Below, in pieces: positions 1 through 7,293 of a stretch of DNA of 10,711 nucleotides. A model generated the notes under the pieces. That model had not been told where the DNA came from. It saw only the letters and a program-made list of their open reading frames with translations, and did not search any database. The translations under genes and the position numbers were made by a program. Source of the DNA: SAR324 cluster bacterium (GTDB lineage Bacteria; SAR324; JACQKK01); the NCBI GenBank assembly GCA_027296185.1, contig JAPUJL010000206.1:1-10711 (forward strand). Direction: 5' to 3'. How positions within the stretch are numbered: position 1 is the first letter of the stretch; each line of letters begins with the position of its first letter.

Positions 1-1102
1 CCGTGGCCGCTGCGTCGCGCATGGCCGAGGCCAGGGCGGCGACCATTTCGGGGGACACCGACGAGAGTTCTTCGGCACGCTCCCCGATTAACGCGGCTTT
101 CGCCGTGGCATCGTAGGCGAAGCGGGATTGCGGGAAGTAGCGCGAGGCGCCGCTGCGGGCTGCCAGGGCCGAGGTAAGCGCGCCCCCAGCGGAGGTTTCG
201 ACGACGGAGATGGTGTGGGGCCGGTCGTCCCGGCGCCGGGCTTCCAAAGCCTCGGTGAGGGCGCCCGCCGCGGCGAGCAGTTCGGCGCGCAGCCCTTCGA
301 TCGCGATGCGTAGCGCTGAGCGATGCTCCAGGGAGCGGCCGCCGGCCTCCCGGATTTCGAAGTGCCGCCCGCCTTCAGCATAGAGGCCCTCGCCGAGGAT
401 GCGGCCGGCGGTGGCGCGGGTCACCATGCCCGTCAGCGGATCGCCCGCCTCGGCCGCTTGGCGAATCAGTGTCGACGAGACCTCGAAGAACGGCCGGAGC
501 CAGGCGGGCGCGTCGTCAACGGTCAGGGTTTGGCACTCCAGGTGCACCCCCCGCAGGGTGTGGAACTCCTTCAAGGCGGCGGCCGAAGAGTCGCCGCCCC
601 GGTCGATGGTCCAGTAACGGCAGATCCCGGAGAGTTCATGCAGATCGGCATCGGAGAAGATCGCGGGATTGGCCATGCGCCGCACCAGATCGGCGCCCAC
701 CAGGAGATTGATCCGCCCGCCGCCTTCCTCCTGCAGCCGGGCGGCGACCTCCACCGTTCGCACGGCCCGGTCGAAACTCAGCTCCACCTGCGAGACCGCG
801 AGCGTTTCGCCACCGCAGCGCAGGCGCCCGCCCGCCCACTCGGCGCGCCGGGCCAGGTAAGAGCGCTCCGGGTCGTCCACCTCGCCGATGCTGGCCTCGA
901 GCATGGCCAGCCGCACCGCCACGGGCGCGGCGGCGTCGGCCTTGGTGGGATCGGGGTGACGGCCGTTGGACAGCACGAAGGTGACCCGCTCGATGCCCTC
1001 CGCCCGCCGGAGCGACCACTCCGCCGCGGCGAAGTGATTCGCCCCGATGGGATCCCCGGAAAGGGGAAAGAACAGCGTCGAGTCGAAGGGTGAAGATTCC
1101 AT
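1..1102 (-). CDS. NadD-like nucleotidyltransferase fused to CinA/PncC-like domain (3' end beyond window)
   Basis: Translating the minus strand from the ATG at 1102 gives 367 codons without a stop, running off the left edge. Residues 8-245 resemble NadD, which adenylates nicotinate mononucleotide in NAD synthesis: a Rossmann start with GDPIGANH (16-23), a central VGAD (135-138), and VSSTLIR (208-214) in place of the family ISSTxIR motif. Residues from about 260 resemble the C-terminal domain of CinA (PncC, NMN deamidase): ETSAGG (302-307) for the usual ESCTGG, GASRYF (318-323), DATAK (331-335) for SNEAK. Both domains belong to pyridine-nucleotide metabolism, so a role in NAD synthesis or salvage is a reasonable inference. 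The first His of the NadD HxGH motif is Gly20, and the Ser of ESCTGG is Thr303 with Ser one place later, so neither activity is assured. An in-frame ATG at 1117 is an alternative start. Confidence 0.72.
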   Translation of the reverse strand, partial: MESSPFDSTLFFPLSGDPIGANHFAAAEWSLRRAEGIERVTFVLSNGRHPDPTKADAAAPVAVRLAMLEASIGEVDDPERSYLARRAEWAGGRLRCGGETLAVSQVELSFDRAVRTVEVAARLQEEGGGRINLLVGADLVRRMANPAIFSDADLHELSGICRYWTIDRGGDSSAAALKEFHTLRGVHLECQTLTVDDAPAWLRPFFEVSSTLIRQAAEAGDPLTGMVTRATAGRILGEGLYAEGGRHFEIREAGGRSLEHRSALRIAIEGLRAELLAAAGALTEALEARRRDDRPHTISVVETSAGGALTSALAARSGASRYFPQSRFAYDATAKAALIGERAEELSSVSPEMVAALASAMRDAAAT

Positions 1103-2738
1103 GATGCGATGGCACATCCCGCAACGCCCGCACCCGGAGCGCTCCACGGGCCGCGCCGCCCGCCGAACGCCCTGGTTGCGGACAGCCGCGCCGCTGGCCG
1201 CTACGCTGTTCGGGGCCGGGCTTTTGATCGGGCTCGGTGGTACGCCGCGCGGCCACGCTGCGGAGCCGGATGGGCTCGCCCGGCGCATCGAGGGACTGCT
1301 GGCGCAGGAGCGGCTGGATCACGAGGGGGTGGCGTTGGTGCTTCGCTCGCCCTCCCAGGCCGAGCCGCTCTACGCCCTCCGCCCTGCCGAGCCGAGAATC
1401 CCGGCTTCCAACGTCAAGCTCGTCGTGAGCTACGTGGCGCTACGCGAGTTGACCCCGAATTTTCGTTGGCGGACGCGCTTCTTCCTGGTCGAGGAGCAAG
1501 ATGACCCACGCCTGCCGCCCCGTCAAGGGCTGCTGGTGGAGGGCGGCGGCGACCCCACCCTGACCCGCGCCGACCTGGACACCATCGCGCTGCGGCTGCG
1601 GCTGACCGGCCTGGACCGCATCGACGGCCACCTGTTCTACGACGATCGCATGTTCGAGGGCCCCGCCTACCCGGAGGCGTGGGGGCCGATAGAGGACGAG
1701 ATGCCCTGGTACGCCCCGGTGAGCCCATTCATCCTCAACCTCAACACCGCCGGCTTCTTGATCGTCGTAGGCGGCGACGGCACCCGGGTGGATGTGATTC
1801 CCCAGCCCCCCTTGCCCGAGGCGCGGATCTTTTCTCAGTTCAATTGGATCGAAGATGGGCGCGAATCCATCCGCCTGCGTCAGCTTCCCTCGGTCAATGG
1901 TCTCGCCTTCTCGGTCTCCGGCGATTTGCTGCCCCTCGAGCGCACCTTCTCCGTGGCCACCGCCATTATCGACCCGGTCGATCACTTCTTCCGCCAACTG
2001 CGTTGGAGCCTGCAGCAGGCGGGACTGGGCGGTCAGCTCCCGCTCAGCCAATTCTCCGGAACGACGCCGGTCGCCGGGCCGGTCTATACCCACTACTCCC
2101 GGCCCTTGGGGGCCTACCTCCGGGAAGTGAACAAGGAAAGCAACAACCTGGTGGCCGAAGTGATGCTGCGCGCCCTGGCCCTGCGGCAAAAGGAAGTGGG
2201 CATCACCAGCGAGGATGGGCTCGCCGTGGTCAACGAGGTCGTCGCCCACGATTTTCCGGAATACGCCGAGCAGTTGCGTTTTTTCGATGGATCCGGCCTG
2301 AGCCGGGACAATCGGGTGACCGCCGGCTTTATCGTCGCACTGCTGGAGCGGGTACTCACCCGGTTCGAATTCCGGGCCGAGTACCTGAGTTCGCTCAGCG
2401 TGGGGGGGTGGGACGGCACCCTGCAGAATCGGAGCTTTCCCCGGCGCCAGTGGGGACGCATCCGCGCCAAGTCGGGAACGCTGAAAGGGGTGCAGAATCT
2501 CAGCGGCTACTTCAACTTCGGGAGCGATCTCGTGGTGTTTTCCTTCCTCATTCAGGACGACCCGCGGGATTACCTCTCGCTGCAGCGGGCTCAGGATCGG
2601 GTAATCTCGGGCATCTTCGACTCCTTCATCGAGAACGCCGCGCCGCCGGCCTCGGCCAAGACCTACCGCCCTCCAATGCCCGCGCCGCCGGTGCCGGAGC
2701 CCAAGCGGCAGCAACTGTCGGCCGTTTCCGCCCAGTAG
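1101..2738 (+). CDS. dacB: D-alanyl-D-alanine carboxypeptidase/endopeptidase, PBP4 family (peptidase S13)
   Basis: This 545-residue protein cleaves the terminal D-Ala from peptidoglycan stem peptides and, in the family, also D-Ala-mDAP cross-links, in the periplasm. All three penicillin-binding motifs are present: SNVK (Ser103 nucleophile, Lys106), SNN (347-349) and KSG (457-459, the Thr-to-Ser form of KTG). The family block DGSGLSRDNR precedes the third motif and WDGTL lies between. The N-terminus is a signal peptide: Arg-rich n-region, hydrophobic stretch near residues 30-47, probable cleavage at GHA-A near residue 53. The last 35 residues are rich in Pro and Ala and probably disordered. 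I chose the ATG at 1101 because AAGGG lies about 10 nt upstream; the frame stays open back to 1047, but that would put a charged stretch before the signal peptide. The start overlaps that of the divergent gene on the minus strand. Confidence 0.93.
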   Translation: MMRWHIPQRPHPERSTGRAARRTPWLRTAAPLAATLFGAGLLIGLGGTPRGHAAEPDGLARRIEGLLAQERLDHEGVALVLRSPSQAEPLYALRPAEPRIPASNVKLVVSYVALRELTPNFRWRTRFFLVEEQDDPRLPPRQGLLVEGGGDPTLTRADLDTIALRLRLTGLDRIDGHLFYDDRMFEGPAYPEAWGPIEDEMPWYAPVSPFILNLNTAGFLIVVGGDGTRVDVIPQPPLPEARIFSQFNWIEDGRESIRLRQLPSVNGLAFSVSGDLLPLERTFSVATAIIDPVDHFFRQLRWSLQQAGLGGQLPLSQFSGTTPVAGPVYTHYSRPLGAYLREVNKESNNLVAEVMLRALALRQKEVGITSEDGLAVVNEVVAHDFPEYAEQLRFFDGSGLSRDNRVTAGFIVALLERVLTRFEFRAEYLSSLSVGGWDGTLQNRSFPRRQWGRIRAKSGTLKGVQNLSGYFNFGSDLVVFSFLIQDDPRDYLSLQRAQDRVISGIFDSFIENAAPPASAKTYRPPMPAPPVPEPKRQQLSAVSAQ

Positions 2739-2849
2739 CAGGCACCCTTGGCCGCCGGGCAAGAAAAAATCCGCTGATATCCCAAGCAACGCGCGACGCC
2801 GCCTGAGCCGGAACGCCTCGAATCCATCCTGATTGTTGATGGGTGCGGA

Positions 2850-4598
2850 TCACGCCATCGATCGCAGGTCCAGCACCTTCAGTTGGGTGCGCAGGCCGTC
2901 CGGCCCGTAGCGGACCTGGGGCGCCAGGGCCACATCGTAGGAACCGCTCAGTTGCCGGCTCCATTCCGTCTCGCGGCACGCGGCGGAATCGTCCCCGTAG
3001 GACTTGGGGCCGGGGAAGCTGAGCTTCAAATCCCGGTTGTGAAACACCTGACCCTGCTCCAGATTCAGCCCGCGAACCGCCACCACCGGCTCCGGGTTGC
3101 CGTGGCCGAAGGGAGACAGGCGCGTCATTTCGGACAGGAAGCGGGTGTCCAGCAGATCCGGCGTGATCCAGGTTTCGATCTCAATTCGGTTGGCCTGGGG
3201 CCCCGCGTCGAGGGCCGCCGCCTCCTCGATGGCCGCGCTGAACCGCTCGCGGAGCGCGCCCACGTTCTCCGGCTGCAGCGCCAGTCCCGCGGCGTTGGCG
3301 TGGCCGCCGTAGCGCTCGAGCAGGTCCTGGCAGGACTCCAGGGCATTGAGGACGCTCATCGTCCCGCAGCCCCGCGCCGACCCGAGGGCCAGATCGTTCT
3401 GCGCCAGGGTGATGACCACGGTGGGTTTCCGGTACTGGTAGGCGATGCGCGTGGCGATGATCCCGATCACGCCCGGGTGCCAATCGTTGCCGACCAGCAC
3501 GAATGCGGCGCCCTCCGGGTACGCCTCGAGCTGCTTCATGGCCCCCGCCAGCGCGGCTCGCTCGATTTCCTGCCGCTTCCGGTTCACGGTGCAGAGATAA
3601 CGCGCCAACCGCCGGCCTTCCGTATAGGAGCGGGCCAGCAGCATCTGGATGCCGATGCGGGGATCGCCGATCCGCCCCAACGCGTTGATCTTGGGCGCGA
3701 TCTTGAAACTGATGGTGCTCGGCGAGACGCCGAAGCGGATATTGCACTCCTTAATCAGGCCGGCTAGGCCGGGCCGCGGGCGCTCGTTGATCAGCTTCAG
3801 CCCCAGGGTCACCAGCACCCGGTTTTCCCCCACCAGCGGGGACATGTCGGCGACCGTCGCGAGGGCCACCAAATCCAGGTAATAGTCCGGCTGGGTGTGG
3901 CACAGCCCCCGCTCGTCCCAGAAATTCCGCTCGGTCAACCGGCGGTCGAGGGCGCACACCACCTTGTAGGCCACGCCGGTCGCGGAAAGCTCCTTGAACG
4001 GGTACGGGCAGTCCGGCTGATGGGCATTGACCAGGGCTACGGTAACCGGCTTCTCCTGCCCCATCTGGTGATGATCGGTAATAATCAGGTCGATGCCTTG
4101 ATCGGCCAGGTAACGAGATTCCGCAATGGCCGTCGAGCCGTTGTCCACCGTGATCACCAATTCGGCTTTGGACGCCTTGATCTTGTCGATGGTCGGGATG
4201 TTCAACCCGTACCCGTCGATCATCCGGTCGGGGATAAAATAGTGGGCCCGCGCGCCCGTGCGCTTGAGGTAGTTGTAAAGGATCGCCGTCGATGCGGTGC
4301 CGTCGACGTCGTAATCCCCGAAGATGACAATCTTTTCGAAGCGGTCGATGGCCCGCTCGATGCGGCGCACCGCCGCGTCCATCCCCAAGAAAAGCGACGG
4401 GTCGTGCAGTTGCTCGGGCGAGGGATTCAAGAAGTCCGAAGCCTCGGCCACGGTGAGTAAGTCCCGGGCGGCGAGAATCCGCGCCACTCCCTGACAGATG
4501 TCCAACTCGTGGCATATTTCCTCGACCACCGCCTCCCCATAGTTTTCCACCGGATCGATCCATATCCGGTCGGTCAGCATTCCGGGTCCGGTTGCCAT
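2850..4598 (-). CDS. recJ: single-stranded-DNA-specific 5'-3' exonuclease RecJ
   Basis: RecJ degrades single-stranded DNA 5' to 3' in RecF-pathway recombination, mismatch repair and base-excision repair. The 582 residues match the usual length. DHH-family metal-binding motifs appear in order: DYDVDG (95-100), VDNG (151-154), DHH (175-177) and ATVADM (247-252). They are followed by NALGRIGD (305-312) and the DHHA1 domain with NDWHPGVIG (371-379) and GGHANAAG (431-438). The C-terminal 120 residues would be the OB-fold domain. The ATG at 4598 has a clear AGGAG 9-10 nt upstream, which fixes the start. The gene is divergent from the glutaredoxin gene and convergent with dacB, leaving 111 bp between the two stops. 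No operon partner is visible on its strand. Confidence 0.97.
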   Translation of the reverse strand: MATGPGMLTDRIWIDPVENYGEAVVEEICHELDICQGVARILAARDLLTVAEASDFLNPSPEQLHDPSLFLGMDAAVRRIERAIDRFEKIVIFGDYDVDGTASTAILYNYLKRTGARAHYFIPDRMIDGYGLNIPTIDKIKASKAELVITVDNGSTAIAESRYLADQGIDLIITDHHQMGQEKPVTVALVNAHQPDCPYPFKELSATGVAYKVVCALDRRLTERNFWDERGLCHTQPDYYLDLVALATVADMSPLVGENRVLVTLGLKLINERPRPGLAGLIKECNIRFGVSPSTISFKIAPKINALGRIGDPRIGIQMLLARSYTEGRRLARYLCTVNRKRQEIERAALAGAMKQLEAYPEGAAFVLVGNDWHPGVIGIIATRIAYQYRKPTVVITLAQNDLALGSARGCGTMSVLNALESCQDLLERYGGHANAAGLALQPENVGALRERFSAAIEEAAALDAGPQANRIEIETWITPDLLDTRFLSEMTRLSPFGHGNPEPVVAVRGLNLEQGQVFHNRDLKLSFPGPKSYGDDSAACRETEWSRQLSGSYDVALAPQVRYGPDGLRTQLKVLDLRSMA

Positions 4599-4744
4599 GG
4601 AGTTCTCCTCGACGGCTAAACATCCGTGTCTTCGTCCGCCAGACCTGCGGGGACGGCAGGGGGTCGTGAACCGGAGGCCAGATCCGCTGCCTCCGAACGC
4701 TCCACTCCCCGCCTACCACTACTGGTAGCCCTTCCGCCGCTGAA

Positions 4745-4750
4745 TTGCAA
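4745..4750 (-). promoter_or_regulatory. possible recJ -35 element within the recJ/glutaredoxin divergent region
   Basis: On the minus strand TTGCAA (4745-4750) is followed after 17 nt by TACCAG (4722-4727), a weak sigma70-like pair about 125 nt before the recJ start. The -35 match lies in the palindrome AATTGCAATT (4743-4752). The -10 match lies in a 16-bp dyad, CTACCA-ctac-TGGTAG (4713-4728), which could instead be an operator. Found by eye only. Confidence 0.18.
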
Positions 4751-4793
4751 TTTGAGCCCCGCCCGGGGCGGGCTTGCCGACCGTTCGCGGTCC

Positions 4794-4822
4794 TTGCGGG
4801 GCAGGAACAAATGCGCTAAAAA
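4794..4822 (+). promoter_or_regulatory. probable sigma70-type promoter of the glutaredoxin gene
   Basis: TTGCGG (4794-4799) and TAAAAA (4817-4822) are separated by exactly 17 nt and lie about 50 nt before the ATG at 4874. This is the most A/T-rich spot in an otherwise GC-rich stretch. Just upstream is a GC-rich inverted repeat (about 4757-4773). Confidence 0.4.
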
Positions 4823-4873
4823 TGAACAGACATAGGGTTTTGCGGGGTTAGCCATCAACGAGAAAGTTGGACC

Positions 4874-5263
4874 ATGCCGAATTTCAAGAGCATCTTCCGC
4901 GTTGTCGATTCCGGTGCGGGCCAGGCGGCCACGGGGGGAAATCAGGGTGACGTGACGGAGCGCATCCGCAGCGACGTGGAATCCAATGACGTGTTGATCT
5001 ACATGAAGGGCACGCGGGAATTTCCGCAGTGCGGGTTTTCCGCCGCGACCATCGAGGCGTTCAACGCGCTGGGTGTCCCCTACGCCACCCGCGACGTGCT
5101 GGAGGATCCCGAGTTGCGACAAGGCGTGAAGGATTTCTCCAACTGGCCCACGATCCCCCAGGTGTACGTGGGCGGTAAGTTCATCGGCGGCTGCGACATC
5201 GTGACCGATCTTTCCAACCGCGGCGAGCTGGCCGGGGTGGTCCAGGAAAACCTGCCGAAGTAA
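4874..5263 (+). CDS. grxD: Grx4-family monothiol glutaredoxin (CGFS type)
   Basis: CGFS monothiol glutaredoxins bind [2Fe-2S] clusters with glutathione and pass them to client proteins in the cytosol; they are poor disulfide reductases. The signature is plain: KGTREFPQCGFS with the single active-site Cys at residue 53, WPTIPQVYV for the cis-Pro loop, and GGCDI for glutathione binding. The protein has 129 residues against about 105-115 for most bacterial members. The excess is an N-terminal stretch of about 26 residues with no resemblance to the fold. A GTG at 4952 would give a product beginning MTERIRSDVESNDVLIYMKG, a typical Grx4 start, with a purine-rich GGGGGGAAA upstream. The ATG at 4874 has only a weak Shine-Dalgarno, so the true start is uncertain. 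An 8-bp hairpin follows the stop. Confidence 0.95.
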   Translation: MPNFKSIFRVVDSGAGQAATGGNQGDVTERIRSDVESNDVLIYMKGTREFPQCGFSAATIEAFNALGVPYATRDVLEDPELRQGVKDFSNWPTIPQVYVGGKFIGGCDIVTDLSNRGELAGVVQENLPK

Positions 5264-5640
5264 GCCCGCGGCTGCGGAGCTCGTTCGCAGCCGTACCAAC
5301 CCACGGGCCATCCGTCCCGGGCACTTGCCGCCATCCCGTGGCGGGAAGCGCGGGATTAGCCGTGCCCTGGGCCGCGAAGCTCGGCTCATCGATCGTTCGG
5401 TCCGCTCGCCTTCACATCCCGTTTTCGCTCGTTTTCCGTCGCGCCATCCGGCCGCTCCGCCGAAAAGCGGCGGTGCCGGAAACCTCCCGGATCGGCAAGT
5501 CACCCTCGGCCTCCGTTCCGGGCGCGGCTTCTGAATTGCCGTGCCATTCGCTTTCCACCGTATGCTTGTGCTTCGGCGCGTTCTTCACTAGGCTTCCCCC
5601 TGATTTCCTGGAAGCGGCAACCCCGGAGAAAGGTTTGGCG
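5264..5640. other. 377-bp intergenic region before the alcohol dehydrogenase gene
   Basis: No convincing gene lies here. The dehydrogenase frame stays open back to 5338, but the extra 101 residues are an Arg/Ser/Pro-rich mixture with no family match. Besides the hairpin after the glutaredoxin stop there are two others: ATCCCG/CGGGAT (5333-5338 and 5351-5356) and CCGCCG-aaaag-CGGCGG (5457-5473). A weak promoter-like pair, TTGCCG (5536-5541) and TATGCT (5561-5566) with 19-nt spacing, could serve the dehydrogenase. Confidence 0.5.
5269..5293 (+). terminator. hairpin just after the glutaredoxin stop
   Basis: CGGCTGCG (5269-5276) and CGCAGCCG (5286-5293) form a perfect 8-bp stem with a 9-nt loop, starting 6 nt after the stop codon. 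No T run follows, so it may act only as an RNA 3'-end stabiliser or an inefficient terminator. Confidence 0.4.
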
Positions 5641-6771
5641 ATGCGAATGAAAGCGGCGGTGGCCTACGGCGTCAATCAACCGCTGGTGGTGGAGGAGGTG
5701 GAGCTGGATCCTCCCCACGCGGGCGAGGTGATGGTCAAGCTCCACGCGACGGGGGTATGCCACAGCGACGTGCACTCGCTCACGGGCGACCTGCCCCGGG
5801 AATGGCCGGTGCTGCTCGGCCACGAGGGTGCGGGGGAAATCGTGGAAGTGGGCGAGGGCGTGACCCGCTTCGAGAAGGGCGACCACGTCATCCTCACCTT
5901 TCTGCCCTCCTGCGGGAAGTGCCGCTGGTGCCACACGGGCGAGCCAACCCTCTGCGACTTGGGGCAATACCTGCGCACCGGCAAGCTGCTGGACGGCACG
6001 AGCCGCCTGCACCGCGCCTCCGACGGCCAGGAGATCAACCACTTCCTGTTCGTCAGCACCTTTGCCGAGTACACCGTGGCGCCCGAGGCCTCCCTGGTCA
6101 AGGTGGCCAGCCATCTCCCCCTCGAGAAGCTGTGCCTGCTGGGCTGCGGATTCACCACCGGATTCGGCGCCGCCACCAATGCCGCCCACATCAAACCCGG
6201 GGAGACCGTGACCATCGTCGGCTGCGGCGGCCTGGGCCTCTCCGCCATTCAGGGCGCGGCGCTGAGCGGTGCCGGCAAGATCATCGCCGTGGACGTGCAC
6301 GAGGAGAAACTGGACCTGGCCAAGAAGTTCGGGGCCACGCACACCATCGTCTCCCGGCAAAACCCCAAGGAGGTGGCCGATCAGGTGATGGAAATCACGT
6401 GGGGTGTGGGAACCGACTATTCGTTCGAGTTCGTCGGCGGACAGGAGACCGACGACACGGCGCGGGTGGCCTTCAAATCTATCCGCAAGGGCGGCACCAT
6501 GTTCATGGTGGGGGTGGGGGCGATTCAGAAGAAGACGATGCCCATCGACCCTTACGTCATGGCGCTCTGGCGGAAGCGAATCGTGGGGGTGCTGTTCGGG
6601 GACTCCCAGTTCCAGGCGGACATTCCCAAGTACGTCGACCTGTACGAGCAGAAGAAGATCAACCTGGACGACATGGTCACCAAGGAACTGCGGCTGGACG
6701 ACATCAACGAGGCGATCGACGACATCCTCGCCGGAAACCGCGTCGCCCGGAGTGTGATCCGCTTTTCCTGA
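5641..6771 (+). CDS. zinc-dependent alcohol dehydrogenase, medium-chain (class III-like) family
   Basis: This 376-residue cytosolic oxidoreductase should oxidise an alcohol or reduce an aldehyde with a nicotinamide cofactor. Catalytic zinc ligands are visible: Cys40 (GVCHSD), His61 with Glu62 (GHEGAG) and Cys169 (GCGFTTG). The structural-zinc lobe has Cys91, Cys94, Cys97 and Cys105. The Rossmann motif GCGGLG (194-199) and Asp218 at the end of the second strand predict NAD rather than NADP. The overall pattern resembles class III and NDMA-dependent alcohol dehydrogenases, but the substrate cannot be read from the sequence; a glutathione-adduct activity is possible and unproven. The start at 5641 has GGAGAAAGG about 9 nt upstream and begins the typical MKAAVAYG strand. 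It appears monocistronic and converges on the small repeat-protein gene. Confidence 0.93.
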   Translation: MRMKAAVAYGVNQPLVVEEVELDPPHAGEVMVKLHATGVCHSDVHSLTGDLPREWPVLLGHEGAGEIVEVGEGVTRFEKGDHVILTFLPSCGKCRWCHTGEPTLCDLGQYLRTGKLLDGTSRLHRASDGQEINHFLFVSTFAEYTVAPEASLVKVASHLPLEKLCLLGCGFTTGFGAATNAAHIKPGETVTIVGCGGLGLSAIQGAALSGAGKIIAVDVHEEKLDLAKKFGATHTIVSRQNPKEVADQVMEITWGVGTDYSFEFVGGQETDDTARVAFKSIRKGGTMFMVGVGAIQKKTMPIDPYVMALWRKRIVGVLFGDSQFQADIPKYVDLYEQKKINLDDMVTKELRLDDINEAIDDILAGNRVARSVIRFS

Positions 6772-6855
6772 TTTTCGCCGAAGCCCCGATGGGTCAATGC
6801 CCCCGCCCAGGAATTTCCATGGACGGGGCGCACTGTGCGGTCACCAACCGTGCGG

Positions 6856-7293
6856 CTACGATTCGTCCCGGTCGACCCGGCCCACGGGGGCGTCGTCCCG
6901 GTGGCGGGTGGCAAACCGCTTCGCGGGCGAATCCTCGAAGTCATCGTTGTTTTCCATGGGCGGCACACGGCTCAAGTCCGGTCCCGTCCGGACGATGGGT
7001 CCCGGATCCCGGTGACGGGCCGCAAAGCGCTCCGCGGGCGACTCCTCCCGATCCTCCTCGACCTCCATGGGCGGCAAGCGGCGGGGCTCCGCACCGGAAC
7101 CCGTGACGTCCTCGGTCTCCCGGTAACGGGCGGAAAACCGCCCGGCGGGATCGGAGCCCTCTTCTTCCAGACCGTCCATGGGCGGCGCCATCTGCTGCAT
7201 TTCCCGATTGAGCGCCTCGCAGCGCAAAGAACAGAACACACTGGCGCGCCGCTCGACTGGAATCGTTTCGGCGCACCGAAAACATCTTCTCAT
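6856..7293 (-). CDS. uncharacterised small protein: cysteine zinc-finger-like N-terminus plus three 37-residue repeats
   Basis: I do not recognise this 145-residue protein as a named family. Residues 4-25 hold CxxC and CxxxC pairs (Cys4, Cys7, Cys21, Cys25); FCSLRC recalls YacG-type treble-clef zinc fingers. The rest is three tandem copies of a 37-residue unit beginning at residues 37, 74 and 111, with the pattern PPM(D/E), an acidic run, (D/S)PAxRF, then a basic RxR segment and a turn-rich tail. There is no signal peptide or membrane segment, and the protein is strongly charged and probably largely disordered. Its ATG overlaps the uppP stop as ATGA, implying translational coupling to that undecaprenyl-diphosphatase gene; a shared envelope function is only a guess. 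The repeat is conserved at DNA level as well, favouring a real coding frame. Confidence 0.75.
   Translation of the reverse strand: MRRCFRCAETIPVERRASVFCSLRCEALNREMQQMAPPMDGLEEEGSDPAGRFSARYRETEDVTGSGAEPRRLPPMEVEEDREESPAERFAARHRDPGPIVRTGPDLSRVPPMENNDDFEDSPAKRFATRHRDDAPVGRVDRDES
6859..7185 (-). repeat. three tandem 111-bp in-frame coding repeats
   Basis: Units span 7075-7185, 6964-7074 and 6859-6963 (the last is 6 nt short of full length). On the plus strand TCCATGGGCGGC recurs at 6953, 7064 and 7175, exactly 111 bp apart. PPM and RF recur every 37 residues without any indel, indicating internal duplication within this gene. Confidence 0.88.

Noticed and set aside
323..1093. Long plus-strand open frame of 256 codons
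   Set aside because: It is antisense to the NadD-CinA coding frame, whose family motifs are clear; its own translation is Gly/Arg/Pro-rich with no recognisable domain.
1440..2789. 449-codon minus-strand open frame opposite dacB
   Set aside because: GC-rich antisense shadow; dacB on the other strand carries all three penicillin-binding motifs.
2739..2849. Possible shared terminator between dacB and recJ
   Set aside because: The only stem I find (ATCCATC/GATGGGT, 2822-2844) has a wobble pair and no T run; the A6 at 2764-2769 would give a T run for recJ but lacks a good stem before it.
3751..4719. 322-codon minus-strand frame overlapping recJ
   Set aside because: It is recJ read one frame off; the RecJ motifs lie in the other frame.
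5338..5640. N-terminal extension of the alcohol dehydrogenase to 477 residues
   Set aside because: The extension looks like non-coding translation, and the ATG at 5641 has a good Shine-Dalgarno and the usual family start.
5500..6360. 286-codon minus-strand open frame opposite the alcohol dehydrogenase
   Set aside because: Antisense shadow without any motif of its own.
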